A stretch of 30,249 bases of DNA from Priapulus caudatus. Lineage: Eukaryota > Priapulida > Priapulimorpha > Priapulimorphida > Priapulidae. Shown piece after piece: positions 19,664-30,249 of this stretch. Numbering within the stretch: position 1 is the first letter of the stretch; every line of letters starts with the position of its first letter. The notes under the pieces are model-generated. The model saw nothing but the letters and a program-made list of their open reading frames with translations, searched no databases and was not told the origin of the DNA. The translations under genes and the position numbers were made by a program. The stretch covers positions 218,341 to 248,589 of the forward strand of contig NW_014577439.1 in assembly GCF_000485595.1 (NCBI RefSeq). Direction: 5' to 3'.

Positions 19664-20516
19664 ATATTCTGTGCGTAGGTGAAGTAAATCAGAAATCTGG
19701 GAGTTTCATACTATACTAGTACTACCGTAGTACTCCTACCCACTGAATTAATGCCGACAGAGAGAGCGAGAGAAAGAGAGGAGTGGGGGTTCGCCATATA
19801 CACGATGGTACACTGACCACGTGCTTCTTAACTAGAAACGTAAAAACAAGTATACTAGATACTGTGTATATTAGTTACATTGAATTACTTATTACATCTT
19901 ATTAGTCTGGTAACATATATAGATATAAAATAAATCAAATATATATATATACATTTATTTTCAGTTGTGATGTTATGAAATCTAATTTCTACACAACCTT
20001 ACAGGAACCATTTAAAACTAAATTGGCACAAATATTTACAGAAGCTATTACCGACATATAGTCAAGGTTCCATCTTGGAGCAAATAATATGATGTTGTCA
20101 AGATGAGACATTGTGGCATGGTATAGTGTGGAGTGGGGCCAAGGGTTATTGCAGCCTATAAGGTCGAACGCTGTCACAACACTGCTATGACCCACGTTAT
20201 GACATCACCCTCACCACACTCTGCAGAGTTACAAAGTGATCTCCGCTGTATATATATATATATATATACAGGTATAGATAAATATCTATCATCTCTAGCT
20301 GTCAATCAACCCTTGTGAATCATACGACAAAGCTCAATTTGTTTACGGTCACGATTCCATTTACAAGAGCGCAGCACATGTGAGCAAAAATACCATCGCA
20401 ACCTAGCCGGAGGCAAAGATCCAACTGATATACACGGCATCCTTCTGTTAAGACCAATCGCCGCGGAACGTCATCTATCTACAGGCGCAGTAGTAGACAG
20501 GTGTGCAGCTCAGCAG
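19664..20516. other. No gene recognised
   Basis: Intergenic DNA between the plus-strand NIT gene and SUPT3H, with a short (GA)n stretch near 19760 and a (TA)n stretch near 20250. Open frames here are short and unsupported. Confidence 0.55.
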
Positions 20517-20562
20517 CGTAGGGCTACAGTAGCAGAGTGGTAGCACAACATGTAGCCCTACG
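20517..20562. other. Perfect 12-bp stem-loop with an A-box-like loop
   Basis: CGTAGGGCTACA (20517-20528) pairs perfectly with TGTAGCCCTACG (20551-20562) around a 22-nt loop. The loop contains TAGCAGAGTGGTAGC, similar to a tRNA D arm / A box, but there is no B box or acceptor closure, so it is not a tRNA. Confidence 0.7.
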
Positions 20563-21128
20563 TCTGGAGACTCAGAGCTACACATTTGTCTTTATAGGCG
20601 GTCGCGTGGCAGGTGTCTATATTCGTCTAGACTGCCTCCACGTCTCTGCCAACGCAAATAAACACGTGACAAATCATGTTGATGCGCTCCTTACAAATGA
20701 CTCTTCACATTTTTTCTGATCCGTCATGCAGAACTACTGCCGCCGGGAGGGATGGGGGGGGGGGGGGTTGTGCTCACGCAATATACAATTATAGAGGTGC
20801 ATATAGCTAGTGCACAACTCAAGAGAAAGAGAATACATACCTTTTACCAATGGTAAAAGGGTAACATGATTGACTGCACATAGAATAGTAATGTCATAGT
20901 CTATCCATCCAATTTACAAATATAAAGTGACGTTTCACCGGTAATGAATGAAAAAAATTCACATTCACTGCATGCTTGATCAAGTTTACAAGACTTGCTC
21001 GTAATATAAGCAGTAACTCCCAGCCATAGATCCTTCACTACCAGTCGTTAACAACAGATGGCAGCACAGTTTCTGTTCCTCCTTGTATCCGGTCGGCGAC
21101 GCTAGATTGATGACGTCCGACAACTCTC
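20563..21128. other. Probable SUPT3H 3' untranslated region and intergenic DNA
   Basis: No coding exon recognised. A run of 12 or more G lies near 20755-20767. I did not find a clearly positioned minus-strand polyadenylation signal. Confidence 0.4.
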
Positions 21129-22585
21129 TCACGTACAAAGTAGCTTGCTGCCTGGCTTAACCGAATAAGGTCTCTGCAAGATTATCAAACAAATAAACAA
21201 TATATAAATTGATATTAATATAAGTTATAAGCATTGTCACACAGTTTGTGGAGGGCTGGCAACAGATACACGAAACCCAGAACGAATGAAATTCTGCATG
21301 AATTTAGGTTACATAGTTCTCACTATACACGACGTGAGGAACTCATGAGCATGTGACGAGGGTCAACTCACCAGGAACTGCGAGAATGGGCCGACCTGCT
21401 CACCGAACCTTCGCATGGCTTCTCGTATCTCGCCCGGAAGGATCGCCGAGTTTGCTTGGCATTCCAGAGCCGGGTGACTCCCGCTCTGTAATGCAGCAGT
21501 GATGTATATATACGTTAGGAAATCAACAGTGAACCCTAACCCTAACCCTAACCCTATCCACCCGACATCACTTAAAGACAACTGTAGCTAATCAATGCTG
21601 TGAGAGCACACTTTAAAAAACAATTCCAGTTTTTTGTTTGTCCGTTTATAGTAAAAACAAATCGGCTTAGTGCTCCAAGATGCAAGATCACTCCAAGAAA
21701 ATCTACTGCCAGTGCTATCTGGGTTATTGCCGATTTACAGTTTCAAATCTTCGTGAAAGCTATACTACCACGCTAGAACCTGGACTCACTACTAACCCCT
21801 TTTCGTTTCTTGTTTCTTGACTTTGCTGTGAAACCAGGCGAACCAGTGCTCGTTAGACCTGGCGACAGCATAGCCGGGGATGTCGGACTAGATGGTGGAC
21901 TCTGCTAGGAAGAACAAACAGACATCGTAATTTGTTACACCATCACAGTAAAGGCGGTGCATGCTCCTGTTAAAGGCAGTGTATACTGCTTCTATTAAAG
22001 ACAGTGCACACTTATTCACGTGATAAACACGACAAAGCACATATCCTGAGAATCATAGCGCACCTGCACACCCTAATATATCGAGTAAACATAGTTCTGT
22101 TTTCTTGTGCAGGGTGAGCAGGCAGCTGTGAAATTATTCATGTGCTTGCACAAACGCGCGCACACGCGCACACACACACACACATGCACACACATGTACA
22201 TGCCCACACACGCAATAGCCCAAACACCTACACACACTACATTCCATACCTGATTACCACCAGGCGATGGTGGCCATGATCCTGAGGTGGGACTGACCAG
22301 TGGTGCCCCCTGTTGCAGGGAGAAGGCATCATGTGAAGGTCCACTGACGGGACAATTGCGAGACACCGGGTCAGAAAACTGAGCTGCCAAATCTCTCTTC
22401 ACTATCAGCGATAGATCGACTATCTATATGTGAGAGACGGAAACAATTAACTGCAGTAATGCACAATGACAGCAGAAAGCTTAAGATGACCCAATCCCTC
22501 TCAACTCAAACCTGAATTAGGTCCCCGGTACATACATCACTATAATTATCACCATCAACAGGATAATCATCAGTATTACCACTCG

Positions 22586-22628
<43 letters not shown>

Positions 22629-25507
22629 TGTCACAATCATCCCATCCATAATAACAACTTTTAATTCTAACCCCAAGTCCTAACTATTATCCCCAATTCT
22701 AACCTAACCCTCTCTCGAACCTTAATCCAAACCTTAATTCTAACCTAACCCCAACCTAAACATAAACCCTTTTAATTAATACCCAGGGTCCTAAAATAAG
22801 ACTGAACCTATCTCTGTGAAAAACCCAAGTGCTTGCTTGCAAAGTCTAGGTATGAGTATACCTCAGCAACAGTTTCGTATGCCAGGTAGCCAATGATGTC
22901 GAGTGCGAGGGCATTAGGTGTCACTTCTAAGGAATCTCCAATGCTTTGCATCAACCAGTCTCTGAACTTGTTTATCCTGTACTTTCTACCTGCTATATAA
23001 AGAAAACAACTTGTGTCATACCGGGAACTAATTACAAATATAATACAATTACATATTACATAAATATAATTTACCATATAATCACAATGAACAGGTAAGT
23101 GTTTTAAATTGAATTATTACAGTCTGATTTTATACCCAAGATAAATCTCAACTGCCAACAAATGTAGTAAATACAAGTTCGTTGCAGATTAACTACAATT
23201 ACGAATACAGTTGACAGGGCTGTATTTTCACATTAATTTTACAGACGTTTGTTGATCTAGACTGCAGAGGGCAGCACTTACTGAAGCCTGCCTGTCTCGC
23301 TAGACAGAACTGTAAATACTGTGCGCTGTCCATGTAGCGTGACATGTGATCCATCCTCTGAAACCCAACGCAGAAACAAGTATGTACATGATGTCCTTTA
23401 CATGCAAACGGTAAAAAATCTACATATCTGTCACTTTAGTGAGGCCCACACGTCCTTTATAGACATGTATCAGCACTATGTAGGTGGTTTCACAGTACAA
23501 ATGGCACTTATAGGGCATCAATGGAAATGCCAAAAATGCCTCTTTATAGACAGATGACTGTTCTATTGCGGTAGTCGCTAACGCAGGTTTGACTGTAATC
23601 ACTTATCACAGATATCATATCTCATGTGCGAATCCTATTAGTAATTACTAGTAATACTACTAATAGTGTCTATGTGATTAGCAGGGATAAGATTTAAATT
23701 TTCTACATTACTACATTCTTACATTATTTGTTTATGATAGGAACAAATATGATAAGAATATGATAGGAATCCTTTAGGTAACAAATAGGAGTGTTGAATA
23801 TTGATATCGTCACTTATGTTATACAACCAGCTAATACACATAGTGAAGCCTGAAATAGCCTCACTCTAAACTGGTAAGTACTACAAATGTGCATCTGATG
23901 ATACTTACAATATTTCTTGACTGTTTCACAGCATCAAACTCATCCTCTACGAATAGCTCCAACAATTCACCTATGACAAAAACAAAGCACATTTCAAATT
24001 CAATTGATCTTAACCATTTCCCACAACCGAGTGCTAACAAGGAGACAGAAAAAACATCAATAATACTGCCACCATTTTTTAGGGAAACCATGAGTTATGT
24101 GGATCAAATAAAATCATGTGTTGTACAATGTTTTCTTGTATATTATATTTTCTAATGAACGTAATACTGACCTGTATTGTCAATGCTGGATAAAAACTCA
24201 TAGCAAATCTGCCTTTTGTTTTTTTTCACTCCTGCAGCGATTGACTTGACATCGGATTTCAAATCTGAAACGTGTGGAAAAAATTAGAATAGTAAACACA
24301 TGCACTTACTGATGTTAATATATGTGTGGGCTTGCCGATGATGCTGTGATACTCTCGAACATAGGATTACTAGTTGGCTTACTATTACCAGATGTATTCT
24401 CTCTTCCCACTTCTCTCTCTGTGTATCTATATCTCTCGCACACACACGCGCGCGCGCACGCACGCACACACACACACGCGCGCGCGCACGCACGCACACA
24501 CACACACATACACACACACTCCCCCTTCCCTCCTCCCCTCTCTCTCCCTCCTCTCTCATCTCTCTCTCTCTTTCTCCTCCATCTCATGACCTTACACATC
24601 TCTTTACACTCTTTCAGAATATTACCATCTTCTCCTTCCAAACTGGTTCCTTTTAGAGCTGCTGACTTTAAGTCTTTGACTGCTAGGTGCTGAATAAGAC
24701 GCTGAAGCTTAACCTGAGAGAAAGTTTAAACTGTATGAAAAGAGCAAATACACAGGAACATACTTAATTATATATCTTCTTCTTCCTGTATTGAGAATAG
24801 TCCCTTTGGGGATTACTTGCCCATTATAATTTGAATTCAGTAACTACAACTGACAGCTTAAAATTTCATCTTAAGATGGTACTGCCTAGAATCAAAGCCT
24901 TATATACCTTGTTTTTTCGTAGAAGGAATATGATATCTTCGATACCAATTGATTTGCTCCCTCTCAGCATGGCAACATCACATGCTTTGAGCAGCTGAAA
25001 TATTGCTATTGAATTATTACAAGAGCCCTGTAAAATTACTCGTATAAAATACAGTCATTATAAAATTATATGGTGTTGTCATTCAATAAAATGCTTCTGG
25101 GACAACAACTAATTATTACATTTAATTTTTTAATCGAATAGGTATGCATTTGAGAACCAATCAAAAACAACTTAAAAATATTTTTTAATAACATATCAAG
25201 TGAAAATAGTTCAAGAAAAGGCATCTGACAAAAAATACAGACCATAAAAATGTTTATGAGATACAAGACATATTTGCTGTTAAGTTAAATATAATATCAA
25301 TATACGTTTAACTCAATATATTTTGAAGGTTTTCGCCTCTATACTCCAACTTTTCATTTGCAACTTTTCCAAGATCAACCAGAAAAAGATATATCTTTTC
25401 GTTTAGGTTGAGTCAAACATACAAGAGCAATCATCTGTCGATGAACAATGTCTTCGATCACACTCGCTGATTCGGGGACAGGTTTCTGACAGTCTCCAAG
25501 GCTGTAC
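21129..25507 (-). CDS. SUPT3H: SPT3 homologue, SAGA complex histone-fold subunit, lacking first coding exon
   Basis: Eleven exons on the minus strand: 25507-25423, 24994-24908, 24713-24626, 24264-24172, 23970-23909, 23357-23282, 22989-22862, 22423-22250, 21904-21797, 21485-21372 and 21173-21129. All phases agree and give 352 residues plus stop. The first histone fold spans exons 1-3 (YSLGDCQKPVPESASVIEDI, LLKACDVAMLRGSKSIGIED, VKLQRLIQHLAVKDLK). The conserved linker follows (ICYEFLSSIDNTGELLELF, MDSAQYLQFCLARQ). The second fold is FRDWL, TPNALALDIIGYLAYETVAE, VDLSLIVKRDL, then REAMRRFGEQVGPFSQFL. SPT3 folds the two into an intramolecular pair that contacts TBP within SAGA in the nucleus. A Ser/Pro-rich insert with a basic KSRNKKRKG stretch separates the parts of the second fold. 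The exon with the start Met and the usual short N-terminus was not found; it may lie beyond 25507. Confidence 0.93.
21532..21556. repeat. Interstitial (CCCTAA)n telomere-type repeat
   Basis: Four consecutive CCCTAA units lie in a SUPT3H intron, about 47 bp from the exon at 21372-21485. A degenerate CCTAAC-rich stretch lies further along at about 22660-22770. Confidence 0.9.
22154..22240. repeat. (CA)n microsatellite
   Basis: CA/CG-rich dinucleotide tract in the SUPT3H intron just before the exon at 22250-22423. A minus-strand frame running into it is intronic read-through. Confidence 0.85.
22585..22628. repeat. (TCA)n trinucleotide microsatellite
   Basis: About 14 uninterrupted TCA units in a SUPT3H intron. 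Confidence 0.95.
22660..22770. repeat. Degenerate telomere-like (CCTAA)n region
   Basis: Repeated TAACC, CTAACCTAACCC and AACCTTAAT motifs form an imperfect telomere-like tract within an intron of SUPT3H. Confidence 0.6.
24437..24520. repeat. (CA)n/(CG)n microsatellite with an internal duplication
   Basis: A block of CACACACGCGCGCGCACGCA is present twice in a row, followed by a CT-rich tract to about 24590. Frames through it on both strands are artefacts. Alternating purine-pyrimidine sequence could adopt Z-DNA (inference). Confidence 0.95.
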
Positions 25508-26061
25508 CTTAAATATTAACAACACGTTTTAGAACAAAAATATTACTGTCCTTACAACATGGAGCCTCTGCCAACACAGTAACATGTACCTAATTAATTT
25601 TGTTATTCAAATCTGATAAAAAATATCACATTCTACATGGTGGTTACTTCTATATACGAAATTATTTCTGACACGGCATACTCTTAAATTTACGGCCATG
25701 CACAGTCACCTCTATCTGTGTAGCCCTGTGTCAGAGCGAAAGAATCAAGTATATATACAGGTGACTCCCTACTAAGTTGACTTGTTTTCTTAAGGATATT
25801 CTCAACGTTTTAGAAAACATTTTACCGATTTTCTTTTTCAACTTTATTCGATGGCTAACACTATGTGCCACCTGTGTGCACGCTCATTTCTTCATATAAC
25901 GGTACATGTGAGCTGTCAGTCTGCCAGAGCGTTTTTAATGCCCGTGTACATATATAGTGAGCCGTGGCTGACGTCATGTCGTCAGAGACATCATACAATC
26001 AGCATTTTCACGATATAATTCACTCAGCCAGTATCCATCAACATCAACCCTGCTACAGCTG
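25508..26061. other. Upstream region of the visible SUPT3H exons
   Basis: I expected a short first coding exon here and found none with both a good donor and SPT3-like residues. It may be intron, with the LTR-like repeat at 26062 inserted in it. Confidence 0.4.
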
Positions 26062-27038
26062 TGTAGTGACGTAGATATCAAATTATTTAACCTAGTATAA
26101 AACCCAACGACACGGGTCATTAAACGTAAGCAGATCACGTCATAGGTTATTTTAGTAACAGCCAAGGCAACAAGCGAAGGACACCAGGTCCTGCTCTCAC
26201 CAGCCGCACACGCCGCACGCGTGTCGCGCGCGTGACCCAACAAAAGAAGAGAAAATATGCGACGGCAGAGAGAGAAAGTAATCACCTACACAAGGCGACA
26301 CCATGAGATTTTAGTACCTAGTATAGAAGGACATCACACCTTGATGTCGCATGCCGACTGATGAAGATCAAACAACGATGCCGCCAACAAATGTGAACTA
26401 TGGGAAATATGAAGAACAATGAATGCGAACGCTGCGGCGGTTCCGACACCAGACTCAAGAGCGTACCACAGCTTCTTATCTCCTTCAGTTATCGCATAAA
26501 TTCTGGAGAAGGACAGGATTGCACCATCGCGCACGCAACAAGGCCTTGACCGACGCTCAGGCCAATGCATGTCCTCCAGTTTGTATAAATATGCCGAAGC
26601 AGTTTTTCGGAGCAAGAGACAGACACGGTCGCAACGGTGCCTGACAGCTCCGCGATGCTGTCAGCACACAGGTTCCGCTGATCTCAGCAGTGCTGGGGAT
26701 CACCACGGCACCCGTCAGCGCATTGGACACCGCCAGGAACCTGCGCCCCTGCGATCTGCAGAAGCTCCCACGCTCGTAAAATATGTACTGCATTTGTAAA
26801 CGGCAGCTCGCTGCTTGTCTGTATGTGCCTGGTGTATAACGATATGTAGCAGGGGCGTGTATGTGTTTTATTATTGTGATGCGCTGTTTTATTGAAAGAA
26901 TAGAGTTACCAGTAGTAGATTACGTGGTTAGGGAGCATTAATTAATACTGATTTGTGCTTAAGTGCATATTGCACACTGTATGCTGTTGTACACGAACGC
27001 TGGGACCGCAATATTGCGATGCAGACGTGCCTATCACA
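26062..27038 (+). mobile_element. LTR-like dispersed repeat, copy 2 (possible solo LTR)
   Basis: The same repeat as 976-1893, also on the plus strand and about 977 bp long. It begins TGTAGTGACG and ends ...CTATCACA. It has a TATAAATA box at 26584-26591 and a decayed polyadenylation region (ATTGAAAG) near 26891. Flanking 5-mers AGCTG and AGGTG match at 4 of 5 positions, a possible target duplication. The two copies are about 25 kb apart with unrelated genes between, so they are separate insertions and not the two ends of one element. Confidence 0.55.
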
Positions 27039-28184
27039 AGGTGCCCCGGGCGTTACCGCGAGGGCAGGCCGGCAGCGACGGAGGGCTTGCGACGGAGCTT
27101 CTCTAATCAGCTGTAGCTACCTAACCGCTGATCGGCAACAAGTATCCGCAACAAGAGCTCCAAAATAGTATCTAACGACAGCAGGTGCGCAACAACACCT
27201 TACATGAAAGCCCGCGTTTGTTGACAGTGACCGTCAGGCAGATGGGCGGTGGTTGGTCGCCCATTTTTGCATGAAATTGGCGTTGGTCAACCGCGTCGTA
27301 ATGTTCTGCAGTGCATGAACATTTTAACCAATGTTAGGTGGTGTCAGTTTAGTCACTGCGATATTGTCGCAGTAAGGTACATAACAGTGAGATTGTTGAT
27401 GCCGATATTTCACATACCTTTGGCACGGCGCATTTTTCACACAGGGCGGGTCGATCATGTGTGAAAAATAGAAAAATAGCGCTGATTCTCCAGTTCTCAA
27501 TTTCTGACTTAGTAGTCGTGTATACATGGATATGTTCTGCTGTGGATTGGACAAACTTGGAGATAATTTCATTTTACACTCGTTTAATGGTACATATTGC
27601 TGTAAAAAAGGAGCGTCAGGGGATGTGTTATTAAGTGCCGTATTTTATGAGTGTATCTCTCTGCTCTTTATTTCGCTAAAATTATAGAAGTTCGAACGCA
27701 TGCGAGCTAGAATTTTAGGCAGTTTTTCGCATTTTTTCGTCAGTAAAGGTAGGTGAAACTTAAAGAGAAAATCCGCTGATGCGGCTATTTTGGTACCAGT
27801 ATTGTGGCTGAACATGGTGGCGAAATTTTGTATGCCTCACTCTTTCTGGTAATGGAGAAATATCCAAAATACCATGTTTGTACGATAAAACTTTAAATTT
27901 GTGTGGTAAGCGATATTAGGCTGCTTGGAAATTTATGAAATTTTTTGGCTTGAGCGCCATCAGCGAGATATATCTCCCTCCTAATAAATAAAAGCGAACG
28001 TGGATTGATTCGATTCATCTCAGCAATAATCGCTCTTAATCTTGCATTTATTTAGCAGCAATTACCCGGCCAAGGTTGGAGAGTATCCTTAATCCACTTC
28101 TGCGATGGCAGAGGCCATAGAGTAATGCAGAGAGAGAGTGAAAGCAATAGTGAAGATCTAGTTATGTACAATCTTTACACTTAC
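27039..28184. other. No gene recognised
   Basis: AT-rich DNA with no identifiable exon, RNA gene or repeat family. Confidence 0.5.
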
Positions 28185-28327
28185 ATGCATAGCTTGAATG
28201 CTCAGTAGTAGAACCAGGTTGTAGGTGAGATTCTGTGTAATAGCAGTTCCAACCACTGGAGAAGGCTTTGCACTGTTTGATGGTGGACCTGTTTGGATCG
28301 CATCGAAGTGCGAGATGGTCCATCATT
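28185..28327 (-). other. Possible 143-nt exon of unknown identity
   Basis: On the minus strand a good acceptor (TATAATTTGCAG) and an ideal donor (CAT|GTAAGT) bracket 143 nt. One frame begins with two ATG codons (MMDHLALRCDP) and stays open to the donor. No family is recognised, and it does not supply the missing SUPT3H N-terminus in a compatible frame. It may be chance or a non-coding exon. Confidence 0.2.
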
Positions 28328-28964
28328 CTGCAAATTATATGTCAAATTACGGTTGCGATTATGTCAATTCTAATCTCTTAGGATGAATAGACCACAGGAA
28401 ACATTGGGCGCATTCGGCATATGAATTGAGAAGATCAATGGCACAACACGGCAATTTTTGTTATCTATTTAAAAGGAGTTTATAGATACGCCAGCAAACT
28501 CGCTCTTCTTACTTCGCTCCCGATTGCTAGGGTCACTGTTAACCATGGACTTGTACCCTCGTCGTACATTTCGTATCTTTTTTGAGCAACGAGATGAGGC
28601 CTAGATGTCCGTCTATACACTCATAACTCGGAACGGAAAAACAGCTGCATCATGTTTTCGCACCACAGATTATGACTAGTCGCCGTCCTTCTGCAACAAC
28701 TCGATATAGGGCGTAGTAATCGTACTTGTAAGAAGGGACGGGTACGCAAGTCCGTACAGCCACACGCACACACGAAGATTAATTACTCTCGTTAATCGTT
28801 TGTTCTGGCGGCGCAATTTAACTTAATTTGATTAATTTTTATTAATCAAAAGCCGATGATGTCCAGCGTGATCTCTGGTGGTGAGGATTGTGTTGGCAAC
28901 CGTTGGCGTAGCATCTAGGTGAGCGTTACGGCAATCTGCAGATTAAACCGGGTATCCATAGCAG
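28328..28964. other. No gene recognised
   Basis: No convincing exon, repeat or RNA gene. Confidence 0.5.
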
Positions 28965-29280
28965 ATCAGGAGCGTATAATGACAAATATACGCGCCACAG
29001 GCACTTGAAGCGTATCAACTGTAAACACACGCCACCGCCATTGCGCGTACACTTACACATAAATATAGAGTAAATTATATACTAGTAGAGCTAAATAGTA
29101 TTAGTACACTATATATTGTATGTGTAAGTGTAGCGCAATCGGCGGTGCGTGTGTTTTACAGTTGATACGCTTCAGTGCCTGTGATAAGCCTGTATTATAC
29201 CCGCGTACGCCTCGCTTATTCATTAATGTGATATTAATATAAGTTTTAGTCATTAGATTTGTCATTATACGCTCACTGAT
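28965..29280. mobile_element. Foldback/MITE-like inverted repeat
   Basis: Outer ends ATCAGGAGCGTATAATGACA and its complement (with one extra base) lie at 28965 and 29280. Inner arms of about 65 bp (from CAGGCACTTGAAGCGTATCA to ACACTTACACAT) are complemented at about 29119-29183 around an AT-rich spacer. The right arm has an extra ~70 bp between outer and inner parts. No clear target duplication. Confidence 0.75.
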
Positions 29281-29639
29281 AAGCAAGGGGGGAGTCGTGT
29301 GGTAAAACTCATTCGGTAGACGCACCGCACAGCAGTAGGATCCACTGCAAAGGTCCGGTGCAGACAGCGTGTGCATCAGTGGGGCTGATCACAGAAATCT
29401 GTGCATCACATTCGTGAATATAGATAATAAGTTGCCTAAAGTGGATTTGCACCCGAGAAGAGACACGTCAACACAAGAGTCTCACATGGCAAGTTTAGCT
29501 GGAAAAGTTAGGCCGCTCATCACAGTGTAACATGAACAAACAAAATGCGGACATCATACGAGCTACGAGAGCTAAGTACGACTACGGTTCTAATAATGCA
29601 TACAAGGTAACAGTGTGGAAGTTCAAGCTTTGCCTAAGC

Positions 29640-29830
29640 TCCAGATGAAACGGTATTGCTAGGTTACAATACCCGTAGTCCGAGCGGCGACGCAGACCCC
29701 AGTATGGGGCAAAAACCCGCACGCCCTCATGATTAGCAAAGCGGAGTTTACGTCTGCATTGGCGGACGTACAATACCGGCGTTAGCAATACGGATTGTAT
29801 GAGACAATCCGTCGCACAGCCTAGTTGGGC
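29640..29830. other. Cluster of short hairpins with recurring CAATAC motifs
   Basis: GGTATTG pairs with CAATACC (29652-29673, 8-nt loop), ACGGATTGT with ACAATCCGT (29790-29812, 5-nt loop), and CAATACCGGCGTTAGCAATAC lies between. AAGCTTTG.CT.AGCT occurs near both ends of the region. It has a GC-richer composition than its surroundings. No RNA family recognised; the minus-strand frame across it (29582-29923) has no known similarity. Confidence 0.45.
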
Positions 29831-29929
29831 ATATAAGCTTTGTCTTAGCTCTAGCTCTAGTACTATAGGCGCCGTTCGCATCCGTCGGCAGGGGCAATGA
29901 GGCGCGTCATTCGTGCCCCCCACGCCAGA

Positions 29930-30249
29930 TTACTCTCTAGCTCAGCCTTCATAAACCGCAGCATTTGTAATATTTGGTTTCAAAACGGGGTTTGGTGAAT
30001 ATACTAGGACATCGATCGAGCCTATTATGAAGGGGTTTTCACACTGTGTTATACGGTGCAAGTTCTGGAATCGGCGCTGCACACCTGGCTATCATTATTT
30101 GCCAACACGGGAGTGAGGTGTCACTGGAAGAGGTCGCAAAACTTGACAATCTCAGATAAAAGCAAAGAACGAGTTGCTTGCAGTCAACAATCAAGGACCA
30201 GGTAAATAAAGCAATGTAGTAAATGTCATGTAGTATATTGTAGGTGCCC
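29930..30249. other. No gene recognised
   Basis: Nothing identifiable in the last 320 bases. Confidence 0.5.

Noticed and set aside
20527-20590. A tRNA gene
   Set aside because: There is an A-box-like loop but no B box, no acceptor stem closing at the right distance and no T arm.
24284-24693. Several overlapping His/Thr/Arg- or Val/Cys-rich open frames
   Set aside because: They are products of the (CA)n/(CG)n and (CT)n microsatellites in SUPT3H introns. Only 24626-24713 is a real exon.
25974-26061. Minus-strand frame ending ..ADCMM in the phase needed for the missing SUPT3H exon
   Set aside because: The donor would be the poor AT|GTCTCT, and the residues do not resemble the conserved SPT3 N-terminus.
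976-27038. The two LTR-like repeats as the two ends of one giant element
   Set aside because: Intact, unrelated host genes on both strands lie between them and no retroelement internal genes are adjacent.
29582-29923. 113-residue minus-strand open frame
   Set aside because: No recognisable domain; it overlaps a hairpin-rich, internally repetitive region.

Overview
The window is nuclear DNA of a multicellular animal, most likely a non-vertebrate. All recognisable genes are split by GT-AG introns with consistent phases, polyadenylation signals are AATAAA-type, interstitial TTAGGG repeats occur, and the intergenic DNA holds a CR1/L2/Jockey-like LINE, LTR-like repeats and several MITEs. Two genes encode NIT (nitrate/nitrite-sensing) ectodomains of the kind found in sponges, placozoans, cnidarians and some bilaterian invertebrates. 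I cannot name the species.

Layout: 1-370 is a polypyrimidine microsatellite. 976-1893 is an LTR-like repeat whose second copy lies at 26062-27038. 3948-4902 holds two exons of a minus-strand SLC7A cationic amino acid transporter; the rest of that gene lies off the left edge. 4966-5257 is an inverted-repeat element. 5375-9075 is a decayed LINE carrying a Harbinger-like MITE and a 362-bp tandem duplication. 9196-10933 is a nest of MITEs with clean target-site duplications. 11642-14062 is a complete four-exon plus-strand p24/TMED gene (TMED4/9 class, 223 aa). It converges on a minus-strand NIT-domain membrane protein (15731-18175). A 25-N assembly gap (18463-18487) follows. Beyond it lies the C-terminal half of a second NIT paralogue on the plus strand (18715-19292). 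21129-25507 is a minus-strand SUPT3H (SPT3 subunit of SAGA), complete except for its first coding exon(s). From 27039 to the right end I see only repeats, foldbacks and unassigned DNA.

The most unusual observation is that tandem repeats in this window grow out of exon-intron junctions. The SLC7A and NIT introns begin with arrays in which each unit copies the end of the exon plus the 5' splice site (about 9 degenerate units and 18 regular 42-bp units). All three TMED introns end with duplicated copies of the 3' splice site, in two cases with the start of the exon. This yields dozens of decoy splice sites next to the real ones. The genes are otherwise unrelated housekeeping or receptor genes: ER-Golgi cargo traffic, transcription co-activation, amino-acid uptake and a putative sensor. 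I see no functional operon or cluster linking them, apart from the head-to-head NIT pair.
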